Shown one piece after another: positions 41,672 through 50,322 of a DNA stretch of 64,000 nt (its first letter is position 1; every line of letters starts with the position of its first letter). The stretch is taken from assembly GCA_963822095.1 (NCBI GenBank), contig CAWGGS010000015.1, positions 85,892 through 149,891 of the forward strand. Reading direction: 5' to 3'. The notes under the pieces were generated by a model. That model did not search any database, was not told the origin of the DNA, and saw only the letters and a program-made list of their open reading frames with translations. Origin of the DNA: CAWGGS01 sp963822095 (GTDB lineage: Bacteria > Desulfobacterota > Desulfobulbia > Desulfobulbales > Desulfocapsaceae). The position numbers and the translations under genes are program-made.

Positions 41672-44206
41672 ATGAATGATTTCTTACATGCATTCAGATC
41701 GCGTATGGCTGTCACGATCACCTTGACGTTCACCCTGTTTCCACGGCACCTGTCCGTTGCAATGGCAGACACCCCTGCCGACCACAACCAGATTCAATTC
41801 GCGATCAGCGAGTCAGAGGTATTCAGCGATTTGGACCTGGCTCAGCTCGTCAACAGCGATGTTGTTCTCACCTCCAATCATTCCGAAACATTTGTCACCT
41901 CTCCGTCTACCTCAATCGAATCTGCTCATGCCACCGTACCGTCGGCGGTTCGGATGAAAGACCTTGCCGACATGGACATCGGGGATCTGGTAAAAGTCAG
42001 AGTCTCCCCCTTCGACGTGTCCACCCGACTCGACAGCGGCTACCGCGCCTCAAATTCCGTGTCCGGATCCCGTCTCGACACGCCGATCCGGGATCTGCCG
42101 TTTGCCATCCAGGTCTTTACCGAGTCTTTTATCAATGACCAGAAGCCGAGAAACATTTTTGATATCGCGCGGTACTCACCAGGTGTGACGTACCGCAGCA
42201 ACGACTTCAATGAGGGCAACGCCAACCTCGCTATCCGTGGCTTCGCCGTCAGTTCCACCCCAGGCAACATCCAGATCCTGCGGGACGGCTTCCACGGTCC
42301 CTCGATCTTTGACTTTACCAACATCTCCCGCGTGGAGGTGGTCAAGGGTCCCGCCTCGTTTCTCTACGGCCAGGTTGCTCCCGGCGGCATTGTCAACATC
42401 ATCACCAAGAACCCGCAGTCTACCTTCGCCGCCACTGTCGATGCCACCTACGGCTCTTACGACCAATGTAGGTTCGATGCCGACGTAACCGGTCCGGTAT
42501 CGAAAACGCTTTTTTATCGGATCGCCGCTTCCTACGACCAGGACATCCATTACTGGGAACCCTATGATGCGCATTCAAGGGATATCGCTCCATCCCTGCT
42601 CTGGCAGCCAAGCGAGCGGGTAAGTGTTTCGCTCAAATATGAGAACTTTCATAAGATCGAGAGGCCGCAGGTTATGCAGAAGCCCGGCTACAATCGCCAG
42701 CAGGGTATTGTGCCGACTCTGTCCGATCCCGACCTTTCAGGTGTCGATGTACCCGGCTTGCCTGACGACTGGAACAGCATGTCCTACGCCGACTTTCGAC
42801 AAAGCGATACCAACAGCTTGAGCACCTGGATCGACCTCAAAGTTGACGATCACTGGAATCTGCGCACCGGGTACTCCCACCAGGATTACCAGGTCGACGC
42901 GCTCTTCTCCGGCAATCTGGGGATGGCCGATAACAGCACATTCCTGCAAGGGCGCCGATTCAGGGGACAAACCTACACCAACCGGGACGACACCTTCGAA
43001 GCACAGGCAGTGGGCAAATATGAGTTCGGAGGTACGAGTTTGCGTCTGCTTCTCGGCGGGCAGCATGTCGACCGCAGTTTTGACAACTGGGCCGCCCAGG
43101 CCCCCAACAATCCGGCGCTGGGCAGCGACCCCACCGCTTCTCCGCTGCCGCTCTGGGACTTGAGAGATCCTTTAACCTGGAACCGCGTGGTCACAATTCC
43201 CCGCTCTGCGCTTACCGAGAACCCAACCAGCAGGACCACCGACTCTAGAGACAGGTCCGTTTACGGCGGCACCACATTCGGTTTTTTCGACGACCGGCTG
43301 CTCGTGCTTGGCGGCTGGCGACTGACTGCGACGGAAAGCCGGCTCACCGACCACCTGACCGGACAGGTACAACCCAAGATCACCGCTAGCGCAGTCACGC
43401 CCCAATATGGCATACTCTACAAGCTCACGTCGGAGGTCTCGCTGTTCGCCTCCTATGCCGAATCGTTCGTTCCCGGCACTCAAATCCTCAACCAGCCCGA
43501 CGGGACGACCAAGCCGGCAGATCCGACCGAGGGGAAGGGCTACGATATTGGCCTCAAGACAGATATGTTCGACGGCCGTGTTTCCGGAACCCTGACCTTC
43601 TTTGACATCCGCAACCGAAACATCGTCAACGACCTTGCTGAAACAGATTCCTCCGGCGCAGTGGTAATTCACAACGTCCAAAGCGGCGAGCAGCGCTCGC
43701 GTGGCGTCGAGTTTGACACCACGGTCACAGCGACTGACAACTGGCAATTCTACCTTTCCTATAGTTACATGGACGCGCGGATTACCGAGTTCAGCGGCCA
43801 CGATGCCGCCATTCTCGCCCAGGATCCATCAACCCTCGGTGCCGCCGGACAGGAGAATTACAAGACTGTGCACCTGCTTCACAATGCCCCCTTGCAGATG
43901 AGTGCACCGCACCTTGCCAATTTCTGGACGCGTTACAACTTCACGCAAGACGGTCTCAAGGGTCTATATGTGGCCGGAGGATTCAATTTCGTCTACGACC
44001 AGACGATCTTGCCCGACGGTCCTAAATCGTCGCACCAGACCTATACACTTTTTAATGCGACGGTGGGGTACGCATGGAGGTGGCGCGGCCACCTGATGAG
44101 TATGGACCTCATGGGAAAGAATCTTGCAAACGAACACTACCGACCCTCGCAGAGCACGCGGGGGCGTCCCCGTGAGTTCCTGCTGACGTTCACTGCCAGG
44201 TTCTGA
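41672..44206 (+). CDS. TonB-dependent siderophore receptor
   Basis: An 844-residue outer-membrane receptor of the ferric-siderophore class. After an export signal (about 1-32) comes an extended N-terminal region with two DLxxLV-type segments (DLDLAQLVNSD, DMDIGDLVKVRVSPF). The plug domain follows (about 125-245; IRDLPFAIQVFTESFINDQ, RGFAVSSTPGNIQILRDGF, VEVVKGPASFLYGQVAPGGIVNIITK), then a 22-strand-type barrel ending in a terminal Phe (FTARF). ATG 41672 is chosen because AGGAGG lies six bases upstream; the frame extends eight codons earlier. It imports a TonB-powered ligand, probably a ferric siderophore. The gene is followed by YfiR and CHASE8 kinase genes. Confidence 0.93.
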   Translation: MNDFLHAFRSRMAVTITLTFTLFPRHLSVAMADTPADHNQIQFAISESEVFSDLDLAQLVNSDVVLTSNHSETFVTSPSTSIESAHATVPSAVRMKDLADMDIGDLVKVRVSPFDVSTRLDSGYRASNSVSGSRLDTPIRDLPFAIQVFTESFINDQKPRNIFDIARYSPGVTYRSNDFNEGNANLAIRGFAVSSTPGNIQILRDGFHGPSIFDFTNISRVEVVKGPASFLYGQVAPGGIVNIITKNPQSTFAATVDATYGSYDQCRFDADVTGPVSKTLFYRIAASYDQDIHYWEPYDAHSRDIAPSLLWQPSERVSVSLKYENFHKIERPQVMQKPGYNRQQGIVPTLSDPDLSGVDVPGLPDDWNSMSYADFRQSDTNSLSTWIDLKVDDHWNLRTGYSHQDYQVDALFSGNLGMADNSTFLQGRRFRGQTYTNRDDTFEAQAVGKYEFGGTSLRLLLGGQHVDRSFDNWAAQAPNNPALGSDPTASPLPLWDLRDPLTWNRVVTIPRSALTENPTSRTTDSRDRSVYGGTTFGFFDDRLLVLGGWRLTATESRLTDHLTGQVQPKITASAVTPQYGILYKLTSEVSLFASYAESFVPGTQILNQPDGTTKPADPTEGKGYDIGLKTDMFDGRVSGTLTFFDIRNRNIVNDLAETDSSGAVVIHNVQSGEQRSRGVEFDTTVTATDNWQFYLSYSYMDARITEFSGHDAAILAQDPSTLGAAGQENYKTVHLLHNAPLQMSAPHLANFWTRYNFTQDGLKGLYVAGGFNFVYDQTILPDGPKSSHQTYTLFNATVGYAWRWRGHLMSMDLMGKNLANEHYRPSQSTRGRPREFLLTFTARF

Positions 44207-44317
44207 GGTCGAGGCTGAATTCATGGAAAACACGTACTGTTCCTGGAGTTCGGAGTTTTGGCTCCACAAGACGGGGTTCAAAAAACGGTGGTCCGACAAC
44301 AAGGGGCACGCAGAATT

Positions 44318-44947
44318 ATGCTAAACACTGCAGGGGCCTGTATCCATGCCCGGTTGCGAAAAAAAGTGCGTCTGTATGCGCAGTGTCTGCATTGGGCCTG
44401 TTTATTTGGTCTACTGCTCCTTTTCTGCCTGCCCCGTCTTGCAACTGGTCAGGAGTTTGGGAAAGTTAATCCGAGAAAGGTCGAAGCGGCCTTTCTCCGC
44501 AATTTTACCCATTACGTGACCTGGCCGTCTCATGCTTTCGCTAACGATCACTCTCCCTGGCATATCTGCACCCTTGGCGGCGACCCTTTTGGCAAGGATC
44601 TGGAGCAGGTCTTCGAGGGTCGCAGGGAACAGGAGCGTCTTTTTAAAATCTTCCGTGCTGAAACCCTGGCTGAACTGCCTCAATGCCAGATAGTTTTCGT
44701 GGCATATAAAATCAGTATAAACCGACGCGCAGCCCTTGCCGAGTTACAGAGCCGGCCGGTTCTGACGGTGGGTGATGCTGCCCAGTTTTTACAGGAAGGA
44801 GGAATCATCCGTTTCGATGTCACAGACCACGTGGAGATAAGCGTAAACCTCGATCAGGCACGTTCTGCTTCCCTGACGATTCAGACCAAGATGTTGGAAG
44901 TCAGTCATGAGGTCGTAAAGAACGGGGTTGTGCGGAGAAGAAGATGA
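44318..44947 (+). CDS. YfiR family periplasmic protein (DUF4154)
   Basis: A 209-residue protein with a signal peptide (basic start, hydrophobic WACLFGLLLLFCLPRLATGQ). The DUF4154 domain follows: VEAAFLRNFTHYVTWP, ICTLGGDPFGKDLEQVF, CQIVFVAY, VLTVGDAAQFLQEGGIIRFDV, and the closing VEISVNLDQARSASLTIQTKMLEVS. YfiR inhibits the CHASE8-containing cyclase YfiN in the Pseudomonas YfiBNR system. Here the gene overlaps a CHASE8-type kinase by four bases, so it probably controls that kinase. ATG 44318 is preferred over an in-frame TTG 60 bases upstream. The ribosome site is weak in both cases. Confidence 0.9.
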   Translation: MLNTAGACIHARLRKKVRLYAQCLHWACLFGLLLLFCLPRLATGQEFGKVNPRKVEAAFLRNFTHYVTWPSHAFANDHSPWHICTLGGDPFGKDLEQVFEGRREQERLFKIFRAETLAELPQCQIVFVAYKISINRRAALAELQSRPVLTVGDAAQFLQEGGIIRFDVTDHVEISVNLDQARSASLTIQTKMLEVSHEVVKNGVVRRRR

Positions 44948-46923
44948 TCCCATTTAAACGAATGAGCATAGGCAACAAGCTTGCGCTCGCCTTAATGGCC
45001 ATGGCTCTGTTGGCTTTCGCTGCGGCGAGCACCGGGTTGGCGCTTTACGGGCACCTCACGATGAAAAGTCGGGCCCAGAAGATCATGGAGCCCTATGCGG
45101 AACTGATTTCTGTCGGGACGGAAACTGCGGTAGCCTTTGAGGATCCCAGACGGGCCCGGGAAATTCTCGATACCTTACATACCAGTCCGCAGATTTTGAA
45201 AGCTGAAATCTTTTTGCGGGATGGGAGGCTTCTGGCGGGCTACAACAGAGAAAACTTAACATTGCATCCCCAACCACTCAAACCCGATGGCGTCTATCTG
45301 AATGAGGACAATGCTGAATTGTTTCAAAGCCTGGGAGATGGAGCGCATTTACATCTCATCATGAGTCTGGACGAAATCCACCGCCAAGTACGGGGCATCA
45401 TGTTGGTATTTTCCACAGGGCTATTAGTCTTGTTGGTAGCCACCACCCTGGGGTTGCGGTTGACTCTGCAGAAAACCATCGTCCGCCCCATCTCAAACCT
45501 GGCCGGGACAGTTGAAAAGGTGAGTGCCTTGGCCGACTATAGCCATCGCGTACCGGTCTCCGGCTTTGACGAAGTGGCCAGGCTGGGGCAGAGCTTCAAC
45601 ATCATGATGGAGGTGATCCTGGATCGGACAGATGAGTTACGCCGACTGACCCACTTTCAGCGTGCAATTTTGGACAACGCTGCCCACGGTATCTTCTCCG
45701 TGGCCCCTGATGGGATTGTCAGCAGCTTCAATCCTGCTACTGAAAGGCTCCTAGGATACACAGCCCAAGAAGTGATCGGCAAACTGACACCACTGTACTG
45801 GCATAATCCGGAAGAGATCGCGCGGCGAGCTCTCCAGTTATCCGATGACCTGGATGAAACGGTCATGCCGGGATTTGATGTGTTAACTGCCCGCCCTCGG
45901 CGTAACCTGCCGGAGGAAAACGAATGGACTGTTATTCGCAAAGACGGGATACGTGTACCGGTGCTTCTGTCTGTAAGTGCGCTGCGAGATGAGAGAGGCC
46001 ACGTCACGGGATTTGTCGGCCTGACCTATGATGTCACTGAGCGCAAACGGGCTGAGGAAGAGATTCGCAAACTCAATCAGGAACTGGAACAGCGGGTTGC
46101 CGAGCGTACCGCAGAACTTGAGACCAAAAGCGTTGAACTGCAGGAAAGCCAAGATGCTTTGATGAACATCGTGGAAGATCTGAACGAGAAGACGGCTGAG
46201 TTGGAACAAGCCAATACCAAACTCAAGGAGATTGACCAGCTCAAATCCATGTTCATTGCCTCGATGAGCCATGAGTTGAGGACGCCCCTCAATTCCATCA
46301 TCGGGTTTTCGAGCATCATGTTGAACGAGTGGACCGGTTCGCTTAACAAAGAGCAGAAAGAGAATGTGGCGGCAGTACTACGATCGGGCAAGCATTTGTT
46401 ATCCTTGATTAACGATATCATTGACGTCTCGAAGATCGAAACAGGCAAGATCGAAACGATTGCCGAGGACTTTGAGATCTTTGATGTAGTGATGGAGGCG
46501 GTGGAGATATTTAAAAAGGAGATCGAACAGAAAGGGGTGGAGCTGACGATCCGGGCCTGCCGGCAGGTCTTGCATGCGGACAGGCGCAGGCTCCTGCAGT
46601 GTCTGTTGAATCTGTTGAGCAATGCCGTAAAATTTACGAATCAAGGTTCTATTAGCGTCTATGCGGAACATTCAGTGGATGGATCGATGCTGAACATTGC
46701 AGTCGAAGACACCGGCATTGGTATCGGAAGAGACAATCTTGACAGGTTATTCTCTCCGTTTGTTCGTTTCCATAAACCCGGTGAGAGTATTATCCCGGGT
46801 ACAGGGCTCGGTCTGTATCTCACCAAGAAACTTCTTCGGGAAATCCTGAAGGGTGATATACTTGTCACTAGCACCTCTGGTGCAGGCAGCCGATTCACCA
46901 TGTGCGTTCCTATAGGCGTATAA
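44944..46923 (+). CDS. CHASE8-HAMP-PAS histidine kinase
   Basis: A 659-residue membrane kinase. TM1 (about 12-36) and TM2 (about 149-172) flank a periplasmic CHASE8-like domain (EPYAELISVGTETAVAFEDPRRAREILDTL … ILKAEIF). A HAMP domain (about 173-230), a PAS domain (about 237-375), a coiled coil, a HisKA domain with H443 in SHELRTP and a HATPase follow (NAVKFT, EDTGIGI, GTGLGLYLTKKL). The start overlaps yfiR by ATGA. Likely partner inputs are YfiR and the TonB receptor; likely output is the receiver-kinase downstream. The last 440 bp are almost identical to those of the kinase at 53196-55970. Confidence 0.94.
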   Translation: MIPFKRMSIGNKLALALMAMALLAFAAASTGLALYGHLTMKSRAQKIMEPYAELISVGTETAVAFEDPRRAREILDTLHTSPQILKAEIFLRDGRLLAGYNRENLTLHPQPLKPDGVYLNEDNAELFQSLGDGAHLHLIMSLDEIHRQVRGIMLVFSTGLLVLLVATTLGLRLTLQKTIVRPISNLAGTVEKVSALADYSHRVPVSGFDEVARLGQSFNIMMEVILDRTDELRRLTHFQRAILDNAAHGIFSVAPDGIVSSFNPATERLLGYTAQEVIGKLTPLYWHNPEEIARRALQLSDDLDETVMPGFDVLTARPRRNLPEENEWTVIRKDGIRVPVLLSVSALRDERGHVTGFVGLTYDVTERKRAEEEIRKLNQELEQRVAERTAELETKSVELQESQDALMNIVEDLNEKTAELEQANTKLKEIDQLKSMFIASMSHELRTPLNSIIGFSSIMLNEWTGSLNKEQKENVAAVLRSGKHLLSLINDIIDVSKIETGKIETIAEDFEIFDVVMEAVEIFKKEIEQKGVELTIRACRQVLHADRRRLLQCLLNLLSNAVKFTNQGSISVYAEHSVDGSMLNIAVEDTGIGIGRDNLDRLFSPFVRFHKPGESIIPGTGLGLYLTKKLLREILKGDILVTSTSGAGSRFTMCVPIGV

Positions 46924-46925
46924 CG
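46483..46925 (+). repeat. Kinase transmitter repeat, copy 1
   Basis: These 443 bases match 55530-55972 with five differences by my count, all at third codon positions and silent. The match stops soon after both stop codons and falls off quickly upstream of the repeat. A related but clearly diverged copy forms the 3' end of the kinase gene at 50323-52356. Confidence 0.93.
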
Positions 46926-47007
46926 AAGCACGCACTGCTGCCTGCTGCCACTGACGGAGCAGTATCTTGGAGCACGAGTAGATAGAGTGACTTTGGAGAA
47001 AATCATT

Positions 47008-49089
47008 ATGAGAATACTCATCGTTGACGACAACCATGACGACAGACAGCTTCTTCGCTATATGGTGGAACATAGTGGCAATGAAGCGATTGAGGCGGAG
47101 AACGGGGAGAACGGTTATAGGATTGCGAAAAATTCCCCGCCGGATCTGATAATCTCGGATGCCCTCATGCCTGTAATGGACGGGTTTCAGTTCCTCCGGG
47201 CGATCAAATGTGAACCGGAGCTTTGCGCAATACCCTTTGTACTCTATTCCTCTTCGTATAAAGAAGATCAAGATGTCCGGCTGGCGCTATCGCTCGGTGC
47301 AAACGCCTACCTGTTCAAACCTATAGATCCCGTCGAATTATGGGAAGAAATCAAAGGCATCCTTGAAAAGGCAAAACATAAGGTTCAAGTCCCAACCGAA
47401 CTCCTCAAGGAAGATGCCGAATACCTGAAACGATACAGTGAGGTGGTGGCAACCAAGCTCGAAGAAAAGGTGCTGGAGCTGCAAAAGACTCTTGCGGAGC
47501 GCAAGCGGGCGGAGAAAATTTTAAAACAGCAAGAAAATGAACTGACAACGATTTTTGAAAACGCTCCATTCATCATGATGCTTGTCGATGGAGAAAGACA
47601 TATCCGGAGGGTGAACGCTCTTGCCTGTTCATCTACCGGTTCGTCAGTCACCGATATGGTAGGTCTTCGTGCCGGGGAAGCGCTACGTTGTTTACATGCT
47701 CTCGATAACCCACTGGGCTGCGGCTTTGGGCCGTATTGTCAACACTGCACCCTGCGCCAAATAATCAGAGACACATGTGAGACGGGACAGAGTCATCTTC
47801 AGGTTGAAATCAGTCAGTCCAATGTTGTTGAGGGCAAGGAGCAAAGCTTAACGTTTCTTGTTTCCACCACAAGAATCGTTGTCGACAACGCCCCTTTGGT
47901 CCTGCTCAGTCTTCAGGATATTACCGAACACAAGAAGTTGGAAGAACAGTTTCGTCAAGCCCAGAAGATGGAGGCAGTCGGCACACTCGCCGGTGGGGTG
48001 GCTCATGATTTCAACAATATTCTGGGGGTAATCCTGGGTCACACAGAGATGGCCATGGAAAAGCTTGACCCAAACCATCCGATATTTCCCCACCTTCAGG
48101 AAGTCCTTGGGGCCGCTGAACGTTCTGTCAACCTTACTCGACAACTGCTGGCCTTTGCCCGTCGGCAGACAATCGCTCCCAAAGTCCTCGATTTGAACGA
48201 GACCGTCGAAGGCATGATCAACATGCTGCGACGGTTGATCGGTGAGGACATCGAACTTGTTTGGTTGCCTGAAGCAGAGACATGTCCAGTCAAGATGGAT
48301 CCCTCCCAGATTGATCAGATCCTGGCAAATTTGTGTGTCAATGCCCGTGATGCCATCACCGGCGTAGGCAAGCTCACAATCGAAACGCACGCTGTGCCCT
48401 TCGATACGACCTTTTACGCAGATCATCCCGAGGCTATCCCAGGCGATTACATATTGCTGTCTGTGCGTGATAATGGGTGTGGCATGGACAAAGAGACCCT
48501 GGAAAAACTCTTCGAGCCGTTTTTCACCACCAAGGAGATAGGAAAAGGAACCGGTCTCGGACTGGCTACGGTCTACGGCATCGTAAAACAGAACAACGCC
48601 ATTATCAACGTTGATAGCGAATTGGGCCAAGGTACGATATTTAAGATCTACCTGTCTCGATATTCGGCTAAGGACGAAGATGTATGGAAGGAAAACCAGG
48701 GAAGTCAAGTTGAGGGAGGTAATGAAACCATTCTGGTGGTGGAAGACGAGCCTACGATGTTGGAAATGACGAGGCTGATGCTGGAGAGATTAGGATATCA
48801 GGTGTTTACCGCTTCAAAACCAAGCGAAGCCATCCATTTGACTGAGAAGCATGCAGCCGAGATCCACCTGCTTATGACCGACCTGATCTTACCCGAGATG
48901 AATGGCCGGGAATTAGGGGAAAACCTCGTTTCTTTTTATCCAGGTCTCAAAGTTCTGTTCATGTCCGGCTATACCGGCGATGTCATAACTCGCCAAGGTG
49001 TGATGGTTGAGGGTATCCATTTCGTTCAAAAACCATTTTCTAAGGAGACGCTGGCCTTCAAGGTCCGAGAAGTTCTGGATAATAAATGA
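47008..49089 (+). CDS. Hybrid receiver-PAS-histidine kinase-receiver
   Basis: A 693-residue cytoplasmic protein. An N-terminal receiver (D51 in IISDALMPVMDG) is followed by a coiled linker, a PAS-like domain (about 175-315) that includes a CGFGPYCQHC cysteine cluster, and a HisKA of the VAHDFNN class (H333). A HATPase (DNGCGMD, GTGLGLATVYG) and a C-terminal receiver (D625 in LLMTDLILPEMNG) complete it. Such hybrids relay phosphate internally or to a separate phosphotransfer protein. The ATG at 47008 has GGAG nine bases upstream and aligns with the starts of the paralogues at 56430 and 63372; an in-frame GTG lies at 46987. It probably follows the CHASE8 kinase in one transcript. Confidence 0.94.
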   Translation: MRILIVDDNHDDRQLLRYMVEHSGNEAIEAENGENGYRIAKNSPPDLIISDALMPVMDGFQFLRAIKCEPELCAIPFVLYSSSYKEDQDVRLALSLGANAYLFKPIDPVELWEEIKGILEKAKHKVQVPTELLKEDAEYLKRYSEVVATKLEEKVLELQKTLAERKRAEKILKQQENELTTIFENAPFIMMLVDGERHIRRVNALACSSTGSSVTDMVGLRAGEALRCLHALDNPLGCGFGPYCQHCTLRQIIRDTCETGQSHLQVEISQSNVVEGKEQSLTFLVSTTRIVVDNAPLVLLSLQDITEHKKLEEQFRQAQKMEAVGTLAGGVAHDFNNILGVILGHTEMAMEKLDPNHPIFPHLQEVLGAAERSVNLTRQLLAFARRQTIAPKVLDLNETVEGMINMLRRLIGEDIELVWLPEAETCPVKMDPSQIDQILANLCVNARDAITGVGKLTIETHAVPFDTTFYADHPEAIPGDYILLSVRDNGCGMDKETLEKLFEPFFTTKEIGKGTGLGLATVYGIVKQNNAIINVDSELGQGTIFKIYLSRYSAKDEDVWKENQGSQVEGGNETILVVEDEPTMLEMTRLMLERLGYQVFTASKPSEAIHLTEKHAAEIHLLMTDLILPEMNGRELGENLVSFYPGLKVLFMSGYTGDVITRQGVMVEGIHFVQKPFSKETLAFKVREVLDNK

Positions 49090-49143
49090 AAAATGTTTAA
49101 AATCGATATGTGATACCGCAACTAACCAGAAGGAAATGACGAA

Positions 49144-50310
49144 ATGAACAAAATAACTTTTCGCCATCTTTTCGTATGTTTTTCTCAGCTTTGCTTTTGG
49201 GCAATGGTTGGAATCCTTTTTCAGATCAGAACGGTCTCAGCATACAATTATCAGGAAGCAAAAACCGCTAAGATAAAGATACATCTATCCATGGATGAAA
49301 TGCAGCGACAGGTTTCAGCGGCGAGTGTCAATTCACCTTCCTGGAACGGTCCGAAAACGGGTCCAATTGCTGCTGCCGACAAGACTATTGCCATTATCAG
49401 TGAAGATCTGCGCAACGGAGGAATTCTCGGAGTCGCGGAAGGGATTCATGAGGCGGCCAAAGTGCTAGGTTGGAAAGTGAAGGTGTTTGATGCTGGCGGT
49501 ACTTCGGAAGGGCGGGACAAAGCTGCGTCGGAGGCTTTGGCAGCCAATCCCGACGGTGTGGTCCTCGATGGCGCAGACAGCAAGGCTATGCATTCCCGGC
49601 TTATACCCTTTGCGAAGCGAGGAATCCCGATTGTCGGTTGGCACGTGGGACCGGTGGCCGGCGTTTTAAGTAATGATCCTGTAGCAGTCAATATATCAAC
49701 CGATCCATTAGAGGTTGCAAGAATAACAGCATTGGCAGCGATTGTTGCTTCCAAGGGAAAGGCTGGAGTCGTCATTTTCACGGATTCCAATTTCGAAATA
49801 GCCATGGTTAAAGCCGAAACCATGGCCAAGCTTATTCGAGACTGTCCGGGATGTACACTCCTTGAGGTTCGCGACGTAGCGATTTCAAAATGTGGAAAAG
49901 TTATGCCTGAGGTTATCCGGGAATTGCTTGCCCGGTATGGCAGTCGATGGACGTATGGCCTTGCCATCAACGATATTTATTTCGACTACGCAGTACCGGA
50001 ATTGATCCTTGCGGGATCGAAGGCAAACAATATCAGCCTCCTCTCCGCAGGTGACGGAAGCAGCTCCGCTTTCCTTCGTATTCAGGCTGGAATATTCCAG
50101 ACCTGTACTGTGGCTGAACCTCTGAATGTTCATGGTTGGCAATTGGTTGATGAGTTGAATCGGCTGATGAATAACCAACCGGTCAGTGGGTATATTATTC
50201 CGGTACATCTTGTAACTTCAAAGAATGTAATGCATGATCGTGGTCCACGTTTCTATTACGATCCGAATAATGGTTACCGGGATGTCTATCGTCATATCTG
50301 GGGGCGCTAA
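49144..50310 (+). CDS. Periplasmic sugar-type substrate-binding protein
   Basis: A 388-residue protein with a signal peptide (about 1-33) and a type-1 periplasmic binding fold of the RbsB/Peripla_BP_4 kind: IAIISEDLRNGGILGVAEGIHEAAKVLGWKV, LAANPDGVVLDGADSK, GWHVGPVAG. No ABC permease or ATPase genes are nearby. Instead a membrane histidine kinase starts 12 bp downstream, so this is probably the ligand-sensing partner of that kinase, like TorT with TorS. The ligand is unknown. A GAAGGAAA site precedes the ATG. Confidence 0.88.
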   Translation: MNKITFRHLFVCFSQLCFWAMVGILFQIRTVSAYNYQEAKTAKIKIHLSMDEMQRQVSAASVNSPSWNGPKTGPIAAADKTIAIISEDLRNGGILGVAEGIHEAAKVLGWKVKVFDAGGTSEGRDKAASEALAANPDGVVLDGADSKAMHSRLIPFAKRGIPIVGWHVGPVAGVLSNDPVAVNISTDPLEVARITALAAIVASKGKAGVVIFTDSNFEIAMVKAETMAKLIRDCPGCTLLEVRDVAISKCGKVMPEVIRELLARYGSRWTYGLAINDIYFDYAVPELILAGSKANNISLLSAGDGSSSAFLRIQAGIFQTCTVAEPLNVHGWQLVDELNRLMNNQPVSGYIIPVHLVTSKNVMHDRGPRFYYDPNNGYRDVYRHIWGR

Positions 50311-50322
50311 CAGCAATTTAGC

